Shown: in pieces, positions 55,279 through 64,000 of the stretch
How positions within the stretch are numbered: position 1 is the first letter of the stretch
How the letters are laid out: each line of letters begins with the position of its first letter
Source of the DNA: Rosa chinensis
Taxonomy: Eukaryota; Streptophyta; Magnoliopsida; Rosales; Rosaceae
DNA: 64,000 bases
Direction: 5' to 3'
Assembly: GCF_002994745.2 (NCBI RefSeq)
Contig: NC_037092.1
Coordinates: 82,256,824 to 82,320,823 of the forward strand
Notes under the pieces: generated by a model
Told to the model about the DNA's origin: nothing
Seen by the model: the letters and a program-made list of their open reading frames with translations, nothing else
The model's database searches: none
Made by a program: the position numbers and the translations under genes

Positions 55279-56204
55279 AGTCTCCGCTGAGGGAAACCCC
55301 GCCAACGGATCTTCACTTGTCATCCTCCAAGTGACGGGGTCTCCGCTGAGCGAAACCCCGCCAGCGGATTTTCACTTGTCATCCTCCAAGTGACGGAGTC
55401 TCCGCTGAGGGAAACCCCGCCAGCGGATTTTCACTTGTCATCCTCCAAGTGACGGCGTCTCCGCTGAGGGAAACCCCGCCAGCGGATCTTCACTTGTCAT
55501 CCTCCAAGTGACGGGGTCTCCGCTGAGTGAAAACCCCGCCAGCGGATCTTCACTTGTCATCCTCCGAGTGACGGAGTCTCCGCTGAGGGAAACCCCGCCA
55601 GCGGATCTTCACTTGTCATCCTCCGAGTGACGGAGTCTCCGCTGAGGGAAACCCCGCCAGCGGATCTTCACTTGTCATCCTCCCAGTGACGGAGTCTCCG
55701 CTGAGGGAAACCCCGCCAGCGAATCTTCACTTGTCATCCTCCAAGTGACGGAGTCTCCGCTGAGCGAAACCCCGCCAGCGGATCTTCACTTGTCATCTGC
55801 CAAGTGACGGAGTCTCCGCTGAGCTAAACCCCGCCAGCGGATCTTCACTTGTCATCGTCCAAGTGACGGAGTCTCAGCTGAGGGAAACCCCGCCAGCAGA
55901 TCTTCACTTGTCATCCTCCAAGTGACGGAGTCTCCGCTGAGGGAAACCCCGCCAGCGGATCTTCACTTGTCCTCCTCCAAGTGACGGAGTCTCCGCTAAG
56001 CGAAACCCCGCCAGCGGATCTTCACTTGTCATCTGCCAAGTGACGGAGTCTCCGCTGAGCGAAACCCCGCCAGCGGATCTTCACTTGTCATCTTTCAAGT
56101 GACGGAGTCTCCGCTGAGCGAAACCCCGCCAGGGGATTTTCTCACTTGTCATCTCCCAGGTGACAGTCCACTGAGCGAAACCCCGCCAGCGGAACTTCTC
56201 TTGT
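55279..56204. repeat. tandem array of a 59-base unit, about 15 copies
   Basis: Unit: CACTTGTCATCCTCCAAGTG, ACGGAGTCTCCGCTGAG, GGAAACCCCGCCAGCGGA and TCTT. Each unit holds two inverted repeats, CACTTG..CAAGTG and TCCGCTG..CAGCGGA. Copies differ by one to three bases; the last two are shortened or diverged. The array lies between the antisense gene's upstream region and the 3' LTR. Confidence 0.97.
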
Positions 56205-56842
56205 CACCATCAGTCTCCAACGGAACTTCTCTCGTCATTCCGTAAACGGGGCGTCCCCCGCTACACAGCACACCGCTAGCGGACCCCCTTTCTCATCTGA
56301 TAAACTGCGTACTTTATTCAGCGCAATACCGCTCAATAAAATACCACCAAGCACGTCTACTTGACGCTGCTTCCTGCTACATCTAGCGGGGGACTTCCAC
56401 CAGCGGTGGATCCCGAGGCCACGCCTCTTTGACAACGCCGCCACGCGGAGTTACGGTCAAAATGTCCCTACGGGACACGGGGACTAGTCAACAGTCTACG
56501 ACAGCCCTGATCAGGTACGTTGACCCCCGTCACTTGGGTGCTAAGATTGGGCTCGCAACCCAACACCCTCTACTCCGTGCAGCGCTGCTCCGTGCAGCTC
56601 CCCCTCAACAAACAATAATAGCGACCATCCGGAGGTCCATCTTAGCCGGGGAGTGGGGGACTCCCTGGGGGGCCTAGCAGGGGCCCACCCGAAAGGGCAC
56701 AATGCGTTTGCTCAGTAAATCCATGGTTGACGACGCACTGACGCTAATTATGCTTCTACAAAGTCTAGCGGGAGAAACGCTTCAAACCGCCGATCAACTC
56801 CCCAACCAAGATTGCCCTCCTTGACTGGGGATTTGGGGGACT
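56205..56842. other. 3' untranslated region and polypurine tract of the young Tat element
   Basis: No coding potential recognised. It ends with ACTGGGGATTTGGGGGACT (56,824-56,842), the polypurine tract, right before the LTR. Confidence 0.7.
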
Positions 56843-57358
56843 TGTACATACATGTGCATTTGCAAGCATAATTAGCTATAATGAGCCACGCTCATTGTAC
56901 CGCCAGGGGTACCAACGCCCACCATATAAGTGACTGGCGTAAAGACAGCTAGCCAGGTTACCGCCTGAGCCCCGGAGCAACCCCAAAGCACCGCCGACGC
57001 GCCGCCACGCGCCGTGTCAAGTTAGCATCAGAAGCTACTGAAACTGGGAACTGAAGCACATCAGTCCCACATCGAAAACAAGGAGAAGATCATCCTCTTC
57101 CTCACCTATAAAAGGTCCTCTCCTCTCTCCTCATTTATTACGCATTCAATATTTACTTACTGTTACTTTGTCAACATAAATACATTGACTAACTTAGGCA
57201 TCGGAGAGTTGAAGACCGCCCAGCGCGGTCTCCCTCTGACGCCCATTGTATTTCATTTGACAGGTAACGAGAGCTACAATAACAACACAAGTATCGATCC
57301 GCTCATCGGATCAGCGTTAGCTAAGGTCCAGCTACCGCTAGACTTTTAGACATTAACA
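56843..57358 (+). repeat. 3' LTR of the young Tat element
   Basis: 516 bases TGTACATA...ATTAACA, TATA box at 57,107-57,114; identical to the 5' LTR except for two bases by eye. Confidence 0.96.
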
Positions 57359-58583
57359 CATCCTCCCCCACTTAAGTTGTCGGCGCTCTCGACAACTGCT
57401 TTAGTCTTGAAGGCTTCAAGCTTCTGCTGGAACTTCTTCTTCAGGGCTTCTGCATTCTCCCAACTGGTTTCTTCATCTCCAAGACCCTTCCACTTGACTA
57501 AGAACTGCTGGCATGGGCTCCTTGACACTCTGATCACTCTCTCTGCTAGGATCTCTTCCACTTCTTTTGGCTTGGGTGGTCTGATGTCGACGTGATCTCG
57601 AATAGGCTGGTTGCGTGCTTGATCTTCATGGTCTGGCCGGTGCGGTTTAAGGTTGCTGAAGCGGAAGAAGGGGTGAACTCTCATCCAGGCGGGAATATCG
57701 ACCTTGTAGGAGCATTTCCCCACTTTAGAAATGATGGGGAGCGGTCCTTCATACTTCCTGAATAGTCGCTTGTCTCTGGAGATCAGGAACCTAAGTTGTT
57801 CCGGGAGCAACTTGACAAGGACCATGTCTCCTGCTTTAAACTCCCTGGGCTTGCGGTTTTGATCTGCCCACTTCTTCATTCTCCCTGCCGCTTTCTCTAG
57901 GTAGGCTTGAGCAATATCGACATTGTCTTCCACTCCTTGGTGAAGTTGAAAGCACGCGGATTTGCCCCTTTGTAAACTTCTTGCACAGTATGAGGCAAGA
58001 GAGGCTGTTGGCCAGTGACAATTTCGAAAGCACTCTTGTTGGTGGATGAGCTTTTCTTCGAGTTGAAACAAAATTGGGCAACATCTAGCAATTGCGCCCA
58101 ATTCTGTTGATTGGCATGAACGAAATGGCGCAAGTATTCCTCCAACATCCCGTTGAACGTTTCTGTTTGTCCATCAGTCTGGGGGTGATAACTTGAAGAT
58201 ATGTTGAGCTCAGACCCGAGCAACTTGAATAGCTCGGTCCAGAATGTTCCTTTGAACCTAGTGTCTCGGTCGCTGACAATGTTCTGAGGCACACCCCAAT
58301 ACTTCACTACATGCTTGAAGAAGAGGCTTGCTGTATCTTCCGCCGAGCAATACTTTGGGGTTGGCACAAAGGTGGCATACTTCGAAAACTTGTCAACCAC
58401 CACCAGGATGCCAGATAAGTCTCCCACCTTCGGGAGGTTAGTAATGAAGTCAAGGGAGACACTCTCCCACAGGTGAGTCGGAATAGGCAGTGGTTCCAAT
58501 AGCCCTGGAGTCTTTTGACGCCCAATCTTATCTTGCTGGCAGGTTAAGCAAGTCTTGGTATATTCCGTCACATCGTCCTGCAT
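57346..58583 (-). pseudogene. integrase and chromodomain of the chromodomain gypsy element
   Basis: Minus strand. Integrase (58,583-57,897): CLTCQQDKIGRQKTPGLLEP, SLDFITNLPKVGDLSGILVV (first Asp), IVSDRDTRFKG (second Asp), YHPQTDGQTETFNGML (Glu). It shifts frame near 57,900-58,100. C-terminal part (58,101-57,346): LRFLISRDKRLFRKYEGPLP, MRVHPFFRFSNLKPHRPD, then the chromodomain VEEILAERVIRVSRSP, QFLVKWKGLGDEETSWENAE. The frame now runs two codons into the nested LTR; before the insertion its stop (TGT TAG) would have been made by the first bases of the 3' LTR. Confidence 0.88.
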
Positions 58584-58988
58584 CTAGGGACAATAGTAAC
58601 CATGCTTGAGAAGTGCATGGGTTCTCTGCCATCCAGGGTGACCTGCCCACAAGGTGTCGTGACACTCCCTCATGAGCATTCTTCGTAGTCCGTCGGCTCG
58701 TGGAACAAACACTCATCCTCCTTTGGCCATCAATATGCCATCCTCCATCTAAAACCGACGGCTCTTCCCTACATTCACCATTTTTATGAGAGACTGCGCC
58801 ACGGGATCCTTCTCCAAACTTTCCTTGATACGTTGCTTGATGTCTGTGGCAATGATACTGCTCAACAAAGCGGCCAACACCTTCAGGGTGGCAAGGTCGG
58901 CCTTGCGACTTAGAGCATCAACAACTTGGTTTGTGTGCCCAGCCTTGTGTTCGAACTGGAAGTCGAACTCTGCGAGAAATTCTTGCCA
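58584..58988 (-). pseudogene. RNase H to integrase linker of the chromodomain gypsy element, broken
   Basis: Minus-strand remnants (HDTLWAGHPGWQRT and MLMRECHDTL-type words near 58,600-58,680, the integrase zinc-binding region) in shifting frames with stops at 58,585 and 58,717-58,750. Confidence 0.55.
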
Positions 58989-60502
58989 TCAAGCTTGCTT
59001 TGGAGTTAACTTAGGCTGGGTCAGAAAGTGCCTGACAACAGAATTGTCTTTCTTCACAAGGAACTTTGACCCCAACAACAAATAGTGTCGCCACGTCCTC
59101 AAACAGTGAATTACGGCTAACAACTTTTTCTCTTGAGCCGTATACTTCCTCTCAGCTTCCGAGAGTTTATGAATTTCACACGCAACAGGATGCCCCTGTT
59201 GCAGCAAGACCCCTCCTAAGGCGAAGTCAGACGCATCTATCTGGACTTCAAATGGCTGATTCAGATTTGGTAAAGCAAGGACCGGATCTTCCATCACTAC
59301 CTTCTTCAAATATTGAAAGGCCATCTCACAATCACTACTCCAATCCCATGTCACCCTCTTCTTCAAGAGCTCAGTTAAGGGGGTTGTCTTCTTTGAGTAG
59401 TTCTCAATGAAACGCCTGTAGTAATTAGCCAGCCCAAGAAAAGAACGTAGTTCTTTCACATTCTTAGGGTTTCGCCACTCCTTTATGGAGTCTACTTTCT
59501 CCATATCCATCCTGATTTGACCCATTTCAATAACGTGACCTAGAAACTTGATGGTCACTTGCGCGAAGGAGCACTTCTCGCGCTTGACATACAACTGATT
59601 CTCCCGCAACAGTTGGAACACCAGCTTCAAGTGCTCTACGTGTTCCCTAAGGTAGAGCTGTACACCACAATGTCATCCAGATAGACTACCACGAACTTGT
59701 CCAAGTACTCGTGGAAGACTTGGTTCATCAAAGTGCATAATGTGGCTGGCGCGTTGGTCAACCCGAATGGCATCACCAGGAACTCAAAGGCGCCATAACG
59801 GGTGATCCACGTGGTCTTAGATTCATCGCCTTCTGCGATGAGAACTTGATAGTACCCCGAGCGAAGGTCTAGCTTTGTGAAATACTTGGCACCACTGAGT
59901 GGTTCAAACAAATCTGTAATAAGAGAAATCGGGTACTTGTTGCGCACCGTGAGTTTGTTGAGAGCCCGATAGTCCACACACAATCTCCAACTTCCATCGT
60001 GCTTCTTTTGAAACAGCACCGGCGCACCAAATGGGGCTTTAGAAGGCCTAATGAATCCTGCCTTGAGCAGGTCTTCGAGCTGCTTTTGAAGTTCTGCCAG
60101 TTCTGGGGGAGCCATTCGATAAGGGGCCTTTGCAGGTAGTTTGGCCCCTGGAAGTAGCTCGATCTCATGGTCCACACTCCTCCTTGGGGGTAATTCTTTG
60201 GGAAGTTCAGGTGGCATCACATCTACATAGCTCTCCAATACCCCCTCAATCTTCTTCGGAATCACTTCTCCTATAGTCTCATCCCTTATCAAGGGAAGTG
60301 CTACATAGGTAGGCTCATGACGCTTCACGCCTTTCTTGAACTGGAGGGCGGACAAGAGACGGGGTTCACTTGGTTGTTCGATTCTTGCTGGAACCACACA
60401 CGGTCTTTGTCCCATAATGAGCAAGTGTTGGGCACTAGGAATGGGAATAGCTTTGTTCGCCAACAAGAACTCCATCCCCAATATGACATCAAAGTCGTCC
60501 AT
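58989..60502 (-). pseudogene. reverse transcriptase and RNase H of the chromodomain gypsy element
   Basis: RT in 60,502-59,636: [63 protein letters not shown] (catalytic YLDD intact). The rest in 59,630-58,989: [61 protein letters not shown] frame change at 59,630-59,640 and a stop at 58,989 break it. Confidence 0.9.
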
Positions 60503-61225
60503 CTAGACAACTACGAGGTCGGCCCTCCCTTGCCAGTGACCCAACTTGAGTGATATCCCTTGAGCTAGTCCAGTTGTGGGCGAGGCCTTAGAGTTCACGG
60601 CTTTCATGCGGCCCACATCCTTCTCCAACTTCAGCCCCAAGCTCTTCACTTTAGTTTCTGACACAAAGTTGTGAGTGGCCTCTATGTCAACCATCACGCT
60701 CTTGGCTACTGTCCCATTTATACTACCATCTATGAACATCAAGCCTTTAGCTTGGGAATTTTTAGGTGATTGTGGTTGCTTCCCCACCGCATCCAAGAAT
60801 CTCAAAGCTCCCATGTGACCAGGTTCCTCCTCTGGCTCTTGCTGATCCTCTGTTTCTTTCGATTGAATATGAGCCTGTAGGGCAGAGAGAGCAGTCTTGT
60901 GAGGACATTCATTCACTCTATGGGGTCCTCTGCATAAGAAGCATGCTAGTGGCTTTGGAGCATAGCCTGAGGGATTAAAAGGTCGAGGGGTGAAGACTCC
61001 TATCGAGACAGCAGGCTTGGACGTTGCCGTGTCCCTCGTATTCGCTGCTCTCTTGTTCCCTCCTCTTGAGTTGGAAAATTTGGACTCCGCTCCCCCACTT
61101 CTACTCAGTCCAGGCCTTATATTTCTGTTGACATTCGCATTCGAAAAAGGCTGAATCTTCTTAGTAGAGTTCTCTTCGAATGTGTAGTCAGTCAACCTTT
61201 CAGCAGCAACTTGCGCGGAGGCCAA
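60503..61225 (-). pseudogene. gag C terminus and protease of the chromodomain gypsy element
   Basis: Zinc knuckle CFLCRGPHRVNECPHK near 60,920, then the protease region: MFIDGSINGTVAKSVMVDIEATHNFVSE. The expected D-[ST]-G-A active site reads D-I-E-A, so the protease is inactive. Ends in TAG at 60,503 inside [20 protein letters not shown]. Confidence 0.83.
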
Positions 61226-62100
61226 ATCTTGGACCCTCTATCGCTAAAGTTCAGTCCTCGCCCATGGTTTTAACCCTTCTAGGAAATAGAACAATCGATC
61301 CTTCTCTGACATGTCCGGGATGTCAAGCATGAGCACAAAGAACTTGTTCACAAAGTCTCAGATGTTGTTGGTGTGCTTGAGCTCCCTTAGTTGCCGTCTA
61401 GCAATGTATTCTACATTCTCGGGGAAGAACTGAGCTTTAATCTCCTTCTTAAGATCCTCCTAAGTGTCAATGGTGCATACTCCTCTTTGAATGTTATTAT
61501 ACTTGGTTCTCCACCATAGTTTAGCATCTCCTGACAAATACATTATCGCCATGTTTACCTTCACCTCTTCTGAGTCTGGCTTCACTGCTCGGAAGTATTG
61601 CTCCATATCAAATAAGTAATTCTCAAGCTCCTTAGCATCTAGCGCCCCTCCAAAAGCTTGAGGTTTAGGTATCTTTACCTTCTTATAGTCCGTCACAGGT
61701 TCGTTTCCCATCGCACAGATGGTTAGGTTGAGCTTAGTATTCATCTCTACTAGCTCGTTCCTAAAAGCATCAATGGTGGCTTGGACATCATCTACCATAT
61801 TGTCCACGGTCACCTGGAGTGTGTCAAGGGCATCACTCATCGCCCCCCATTTGCTCGTTCGAAACGGGAGCTTCTTCCTCATCTCTCTCCCTTCCGCGTC
61901 CTCGAGCTTTGCATTTTTCAAGGGCCACAACTCGGTCCTTTAGGCTCTCCACCTCTGTCTTCCGCGTCGCCAACCCATCTAGGTCGATGCGGTCCAACAT
62001 ATTAGTGATATCAATCAATCTGTCCGGCACCCCCGCTAGTTCTCCGAGTTGTTGGTCATACCAATCGAATCTTTGTTGGTTTGTCATTTTGCCTGTCATC
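61226..62100 (-). pseudogene. gag of the chromodomain gypsy element
   Basis: Probable start MTGKMTNQQRFDWYDQQ at about 62,100. Coiled-coil N terminus (LIDITNMLDRIDL, VESLKDRVVALEKCKA), frame change near 61,900, then 61,930-61,460 with IPKPQAFGGALDAKELENYL and MAIMYLSGDAKLWWRTKYN, the usual gag core, interrupted by stops at 61,226-61,460. Confidence 0.85.
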
Positions 62101-62126
62101 TTAGTGAGCTTTCTTGAGCCGAGTTG

Positions 62127-62140
62127 GCTCTGATACCAAC
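62127..62140 (-). promoter_or_regulatory. primer-binding site of the chromodomain gypsy element
   Basis: Minus strand GTTGGTATCAGAGCC directly at the LTR border, matching the 3' end complement of initiator Met tRNA. Confidence 0.9.
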
Positions 62141-62668
62141 TGTCACAGGCCAACTTTGCAATGCGCAAAGAGGACCGCGCGGCACTTGCAAGTAAGCAAG
62201 TCAGCCAAGTGAGTACCTTGCAAGGAACAATGAAAACCACACGATATTAAAAAGGTGCTAGTGGCAAGCAAGAACACAATTATATAAATGTTTGGCAACC
62301 ACGAAGAACAAATAAGAAATCGAAAGGAAAGATCAAGGAGCAATCTCACGAGACACAGATGATTGAATAATTCCTCTTTTATTGATGGTAAGACAGTAAG
62401 GGAGGCAAAAGTACATGTGCTTACCTATACTAGTTCCGTAGTCCAAACTATGCCAACTAGGAACCCCTCCCTAAAGAGCATATCGGACTTACATGAACTT
62501 GGCAGGAGGAAACATGAAAAAGGCTGAGGAGACTAAATGCCTAAATAAAATAAATTACATAATTTATAAATTACCAAAACAACCCTAGCACGCAAGCAAA
62601 CCAACCAAAGGCTTGACTAATGACCCTGGACAAGGTTGCTTGCGGCATTACAAGTGCGGCCCCTAACA
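62141..62668 (-). repeat. 5' LTR of the chromodomain gypsy element
   Basis: 528 bases TGTCACAGG...CCTAACA, followed by target duplication CATAG. Confidence 0.94.
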
Positions 62669-62753
62669 CATAGCTTTTCTAAGTTGAATAAAAATGCAAG
62701 GGTCCCACTATATAAGAGGCAAGGGTGAAAAGAAATAACGGTGTGTAAAAAAT

Positions 62754-62985
62754 TTATACAATAGTTTTTTTAGTTGGGTTCGTTCTTGGCGGAGTACTCG
62801 ACGAGCTTGTCAATCTGTTTGTGGAGCTCCGGGTAGGACCTTGAACCAGCCACTGGAGGAGGAGGGCCGGCGTGGAAAGGTGGGGGGACGAGGGGAGGGG
62901 GGAGGTGCTGAGTGAAGGCTGGCGGAGGGGGTAAGAGGTGAGGGTGAGGCAAGATCTTGTCACCTCTTTAAACATAAAGGATCAT
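62754..62985 (-). pseudogene. gene fragment resembling a SURP/CID-type RNA-processing protein N terminus
   Basis: Minus strand: a Pro-rich run ([20 protein letters not shown]) followed by [20 protein letters not shown] and a stop. The last block resembles the beginning of SURP-type modules in plant CID/SWAP-domain proteins, where IDKLVEYxxKNGPEFE is usual. The fragment stops one residue before the conserved PEFE, so it is a truncated duplicate. No introns or rest of the gene nearby. Confidence 0.4.
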
Positions 62986-63640
62986 GATTGTGATGCACCA
63001 CACCAGTGAGGAGGTCGAAGAAATTAACCATGTGTCTGGGCTTGTGGGATTCTAGGTATACAGTTCCTCAGATTCATATTATCTTTTTTCAACGAGTTCT
63101 TATAAAAAGTTGAAGAACGGTCCAACACTAACAATGGTTAGCTCAGTCCAAAATTTGGCTGTGTGGGTTCAATCTAGCTCAACCTCATTTGTGTGTTTCT
63201 TATTTTAATTATTTCTTTCTATAGTCTTTTTTTTTCTTTCCACATCACTAAAAAAATGAATTACTAATTATTAAAAAAAAAATTACTAAAACAAAAACTG
63301 CATTCCTTACAAAAGCTCGACCTCCTCATTTTCGGAGTAAATAAATATTTATTCCTATAATTGGTTTATTCCTATAATTGGTTTTTTTCTTTAACAACCT
63401 ACTTTGTCTTTTAAATTAAACACTAATTGTGTTACTTAGAAGATTGAATAAAAGAAGTGGCTAATAAATTTGGCATATATATTTTCCCTCTCACTTATGA
63501 GAATTACATTATTTTGGACTTCTAGTCCAAAATGCATCTAATTTGTTTATATTTTGACTTCGATTCCCTTAGTTTACCCAAGTTATCTTCATAATATTAG
63601 ATTTCTCAAAAAGCAACCCCATCGAGACATATGAAATTGG
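62986..63640. other. AT-rich intergenic sequence
   Basis: No coding potential, no repeat with clear ends seen. A GGTTTATTCCTATAATTG direct repeat occurs at about 63,352-63,382. Confidence 0.55.
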
Positions 63641-63649
63641 AAATTGATA

Positions 63650-64000
63650 AAATTTGAGATTGCTCATGTATTTGTAGCATATTAATAGGTATTGTGCAAA
63701 AAAATTAACCCGATCCTCCGTCATTTCAACATCGAACAAAACGGTCAACTCTTTATACCCCTATACCCCTAAGGGGAGCAGAACCATGAGAAGATAAAAT
63801 TTCTGAAATTTTTACATTGGTTGATGTAGCTCATATCTACGAGAGTGTGAGAGCTGACAGCTCGAAAAAAGAAGTTGTGAATGAGTAGTTATGTGCACAT
63901 TATTTTTATGTGTATTAAGGGTCTAACTGTTTAAAGTTGACCACATAGATCGAGACCAAATTGACTACGAAAATAGTTGAAATTTTGACTATAGCCATTT
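63650..64000 (-). repeat. diverged inverted copy of the 505-bp unit
   Basis: Matches the reverse complement of the 15.3-16.3 kb unit in order: AATAGGTATT.TG.AAA.AAATTA, CGATC.(T/C)CCGTC-like, CGGTCAAC.CTTT, CCCTAAGGGGAGC, GAGTGTG.GAGCTGA, CTCGAAAAAAG, TTATGT.TATTAGGG and AAGTTGACC..TAGATCGAG. Similarity continues to the window edge. Confidence 0.75.

Larger units (their letters stand above)
45099..57358 (+). mobile_element. young Tat-lineage Ty3/gypsy element with intact gag-pol and antisense gene
   Basis: Two 516-base LTRs (45,099-45,614; 56,843-57,358), I count two differences between them. Target duplication CATCC (45,094-45,098 and 57,359-57,363). Order on the plus strand: LTR, primer-binding site, gag-pol in one 1906-codon frame, a convergent antisense gene (54,525-51,801), a 59-base tandem array (55.3-56.2 kb), polypurine tract, LTR. 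Two RNase H modules, the TTGGCGCC primer-binding site and the antisense gene place it in the Tat lineage. It sits inside the older chromodomain element. Confidence 0.96.
44634..62668 (-). mobile_element. chromodomain Ty3/gypsy element, split by a nested Tat element
   Basis: LTRs at 44,634-45,095 and 62,141-62,668 (TGTCAC...CTAACA) flanked by a 5-base target duplication CATAG (44,629-44,633 and 62,669-62,673). The right LTR carries about 66 bases missing from the left. On the minus strand: 5' LTR (right), Met-tRNA primer-binding site, gag, protease, RT, RNase H, integrase, chromodomain, polypurine tract, 3' LTR (left). A 12,260-bp Tat element is inserted between the polypurine tract and the 3' LTR. 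Coding parts carry several stops. Confidence 0.93.

Noticed and set aside
55279..56204. Regular direct repeats resembling a CRISPR array
   Set aside because: The 59-base units are contiguous with no unique spacers and lie inside a plant retrotransposon; this is a tandem satellite-like array.
62986..64000. A host gene at the right edge
   Set aside because: Only AT-rich sequence and a diverged repeat; no exon-like stretch.

Overview
The window is nuclear DNA of a flowering plant, almost certainly a eudicot. Genes have spliceosomal introns with GT..AG borders, and most of the sequence is LTR-retrotransposon. The range of element types (Tat-lineage Ty3/gypsy with antisense genes, chromodomain Ty3/gypsy, a short-LTR Ty1/copia, PIF/Harbinger) fits a rosid such as Rosaceae, but that placement is inference only. 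Host genes are few. One oligopeptide transporter (OPT) gene is complete (25.3-28.9 kb, minus strand). A second OPT-like first exon stands alone at 14.2 kb. A two-exon gene at 40.6-42.2 kb (minus strand) joins an ADP-ribosyltransferase-like domain to four hemopexin repeats; it is the most unusual gene here. A broken fragment resembling a SURP/CID-type RNA-processing protein lies at 62.8 kb.

Layout. 0.8-13.8 kb: a decayed Tat-type gypsy element on the minus strand. It carries a spliced antisense plant-mobile-domain gene beyond the 3' end of pol, a primer-binding site at 12.56 kb and a right-hand LTR. 14.6-17.0 kb: a GGCC-rich element with terminal inverted repeats, a 12-bp target duplication and two tandem 505-bp units; a diverged inverted copy of that unit lies at the right edge of the window. 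17.77-24.93 kb: a complete but mutated copia element with two 215-bp LTRs and target duplication TATAC, set between two diverged copies of an AT-rich repeat. 25.3-28.9 kb: the OPT gene. 29.05-39.22 kb: a decayed chromodomain gypsy element (minus strand) whose 3' LTR is split by a PIF/Harbinger element (about 29.1-33.35 kb). 40.6-44.5 kb: the ART-hemopexin gene, a perfect 30-bp-arm hairpin, a probable solo LTR and a likely 5' leader exon.

44.63-62.67 kb is a nested pair. An older chromodomain gypsy element (minus strand, target duplication CATAG) was invaded at its polypurine tract/3' LTR junction by a very young Tat element (45,099-57,358, plus strand, target duplication CATCC). I found only two differences between the two 516-bp LTRs of the Tat element. 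It has an intact 1906-codon gag-pol frame, a spliced antisense gene of the 'putative gypsy type transposon' (Transposase_28-like) kind, and an array of about fifteen 59-bp tandem repeats.

The two Tat elements share one plan although their antisense genes belong to different families: sense gag-pol, then a convergent antisense gene whose product ends in coiled coil. All boundaries and splice sites were read by eye. Family assignments rest on motif recognition, without any database search.
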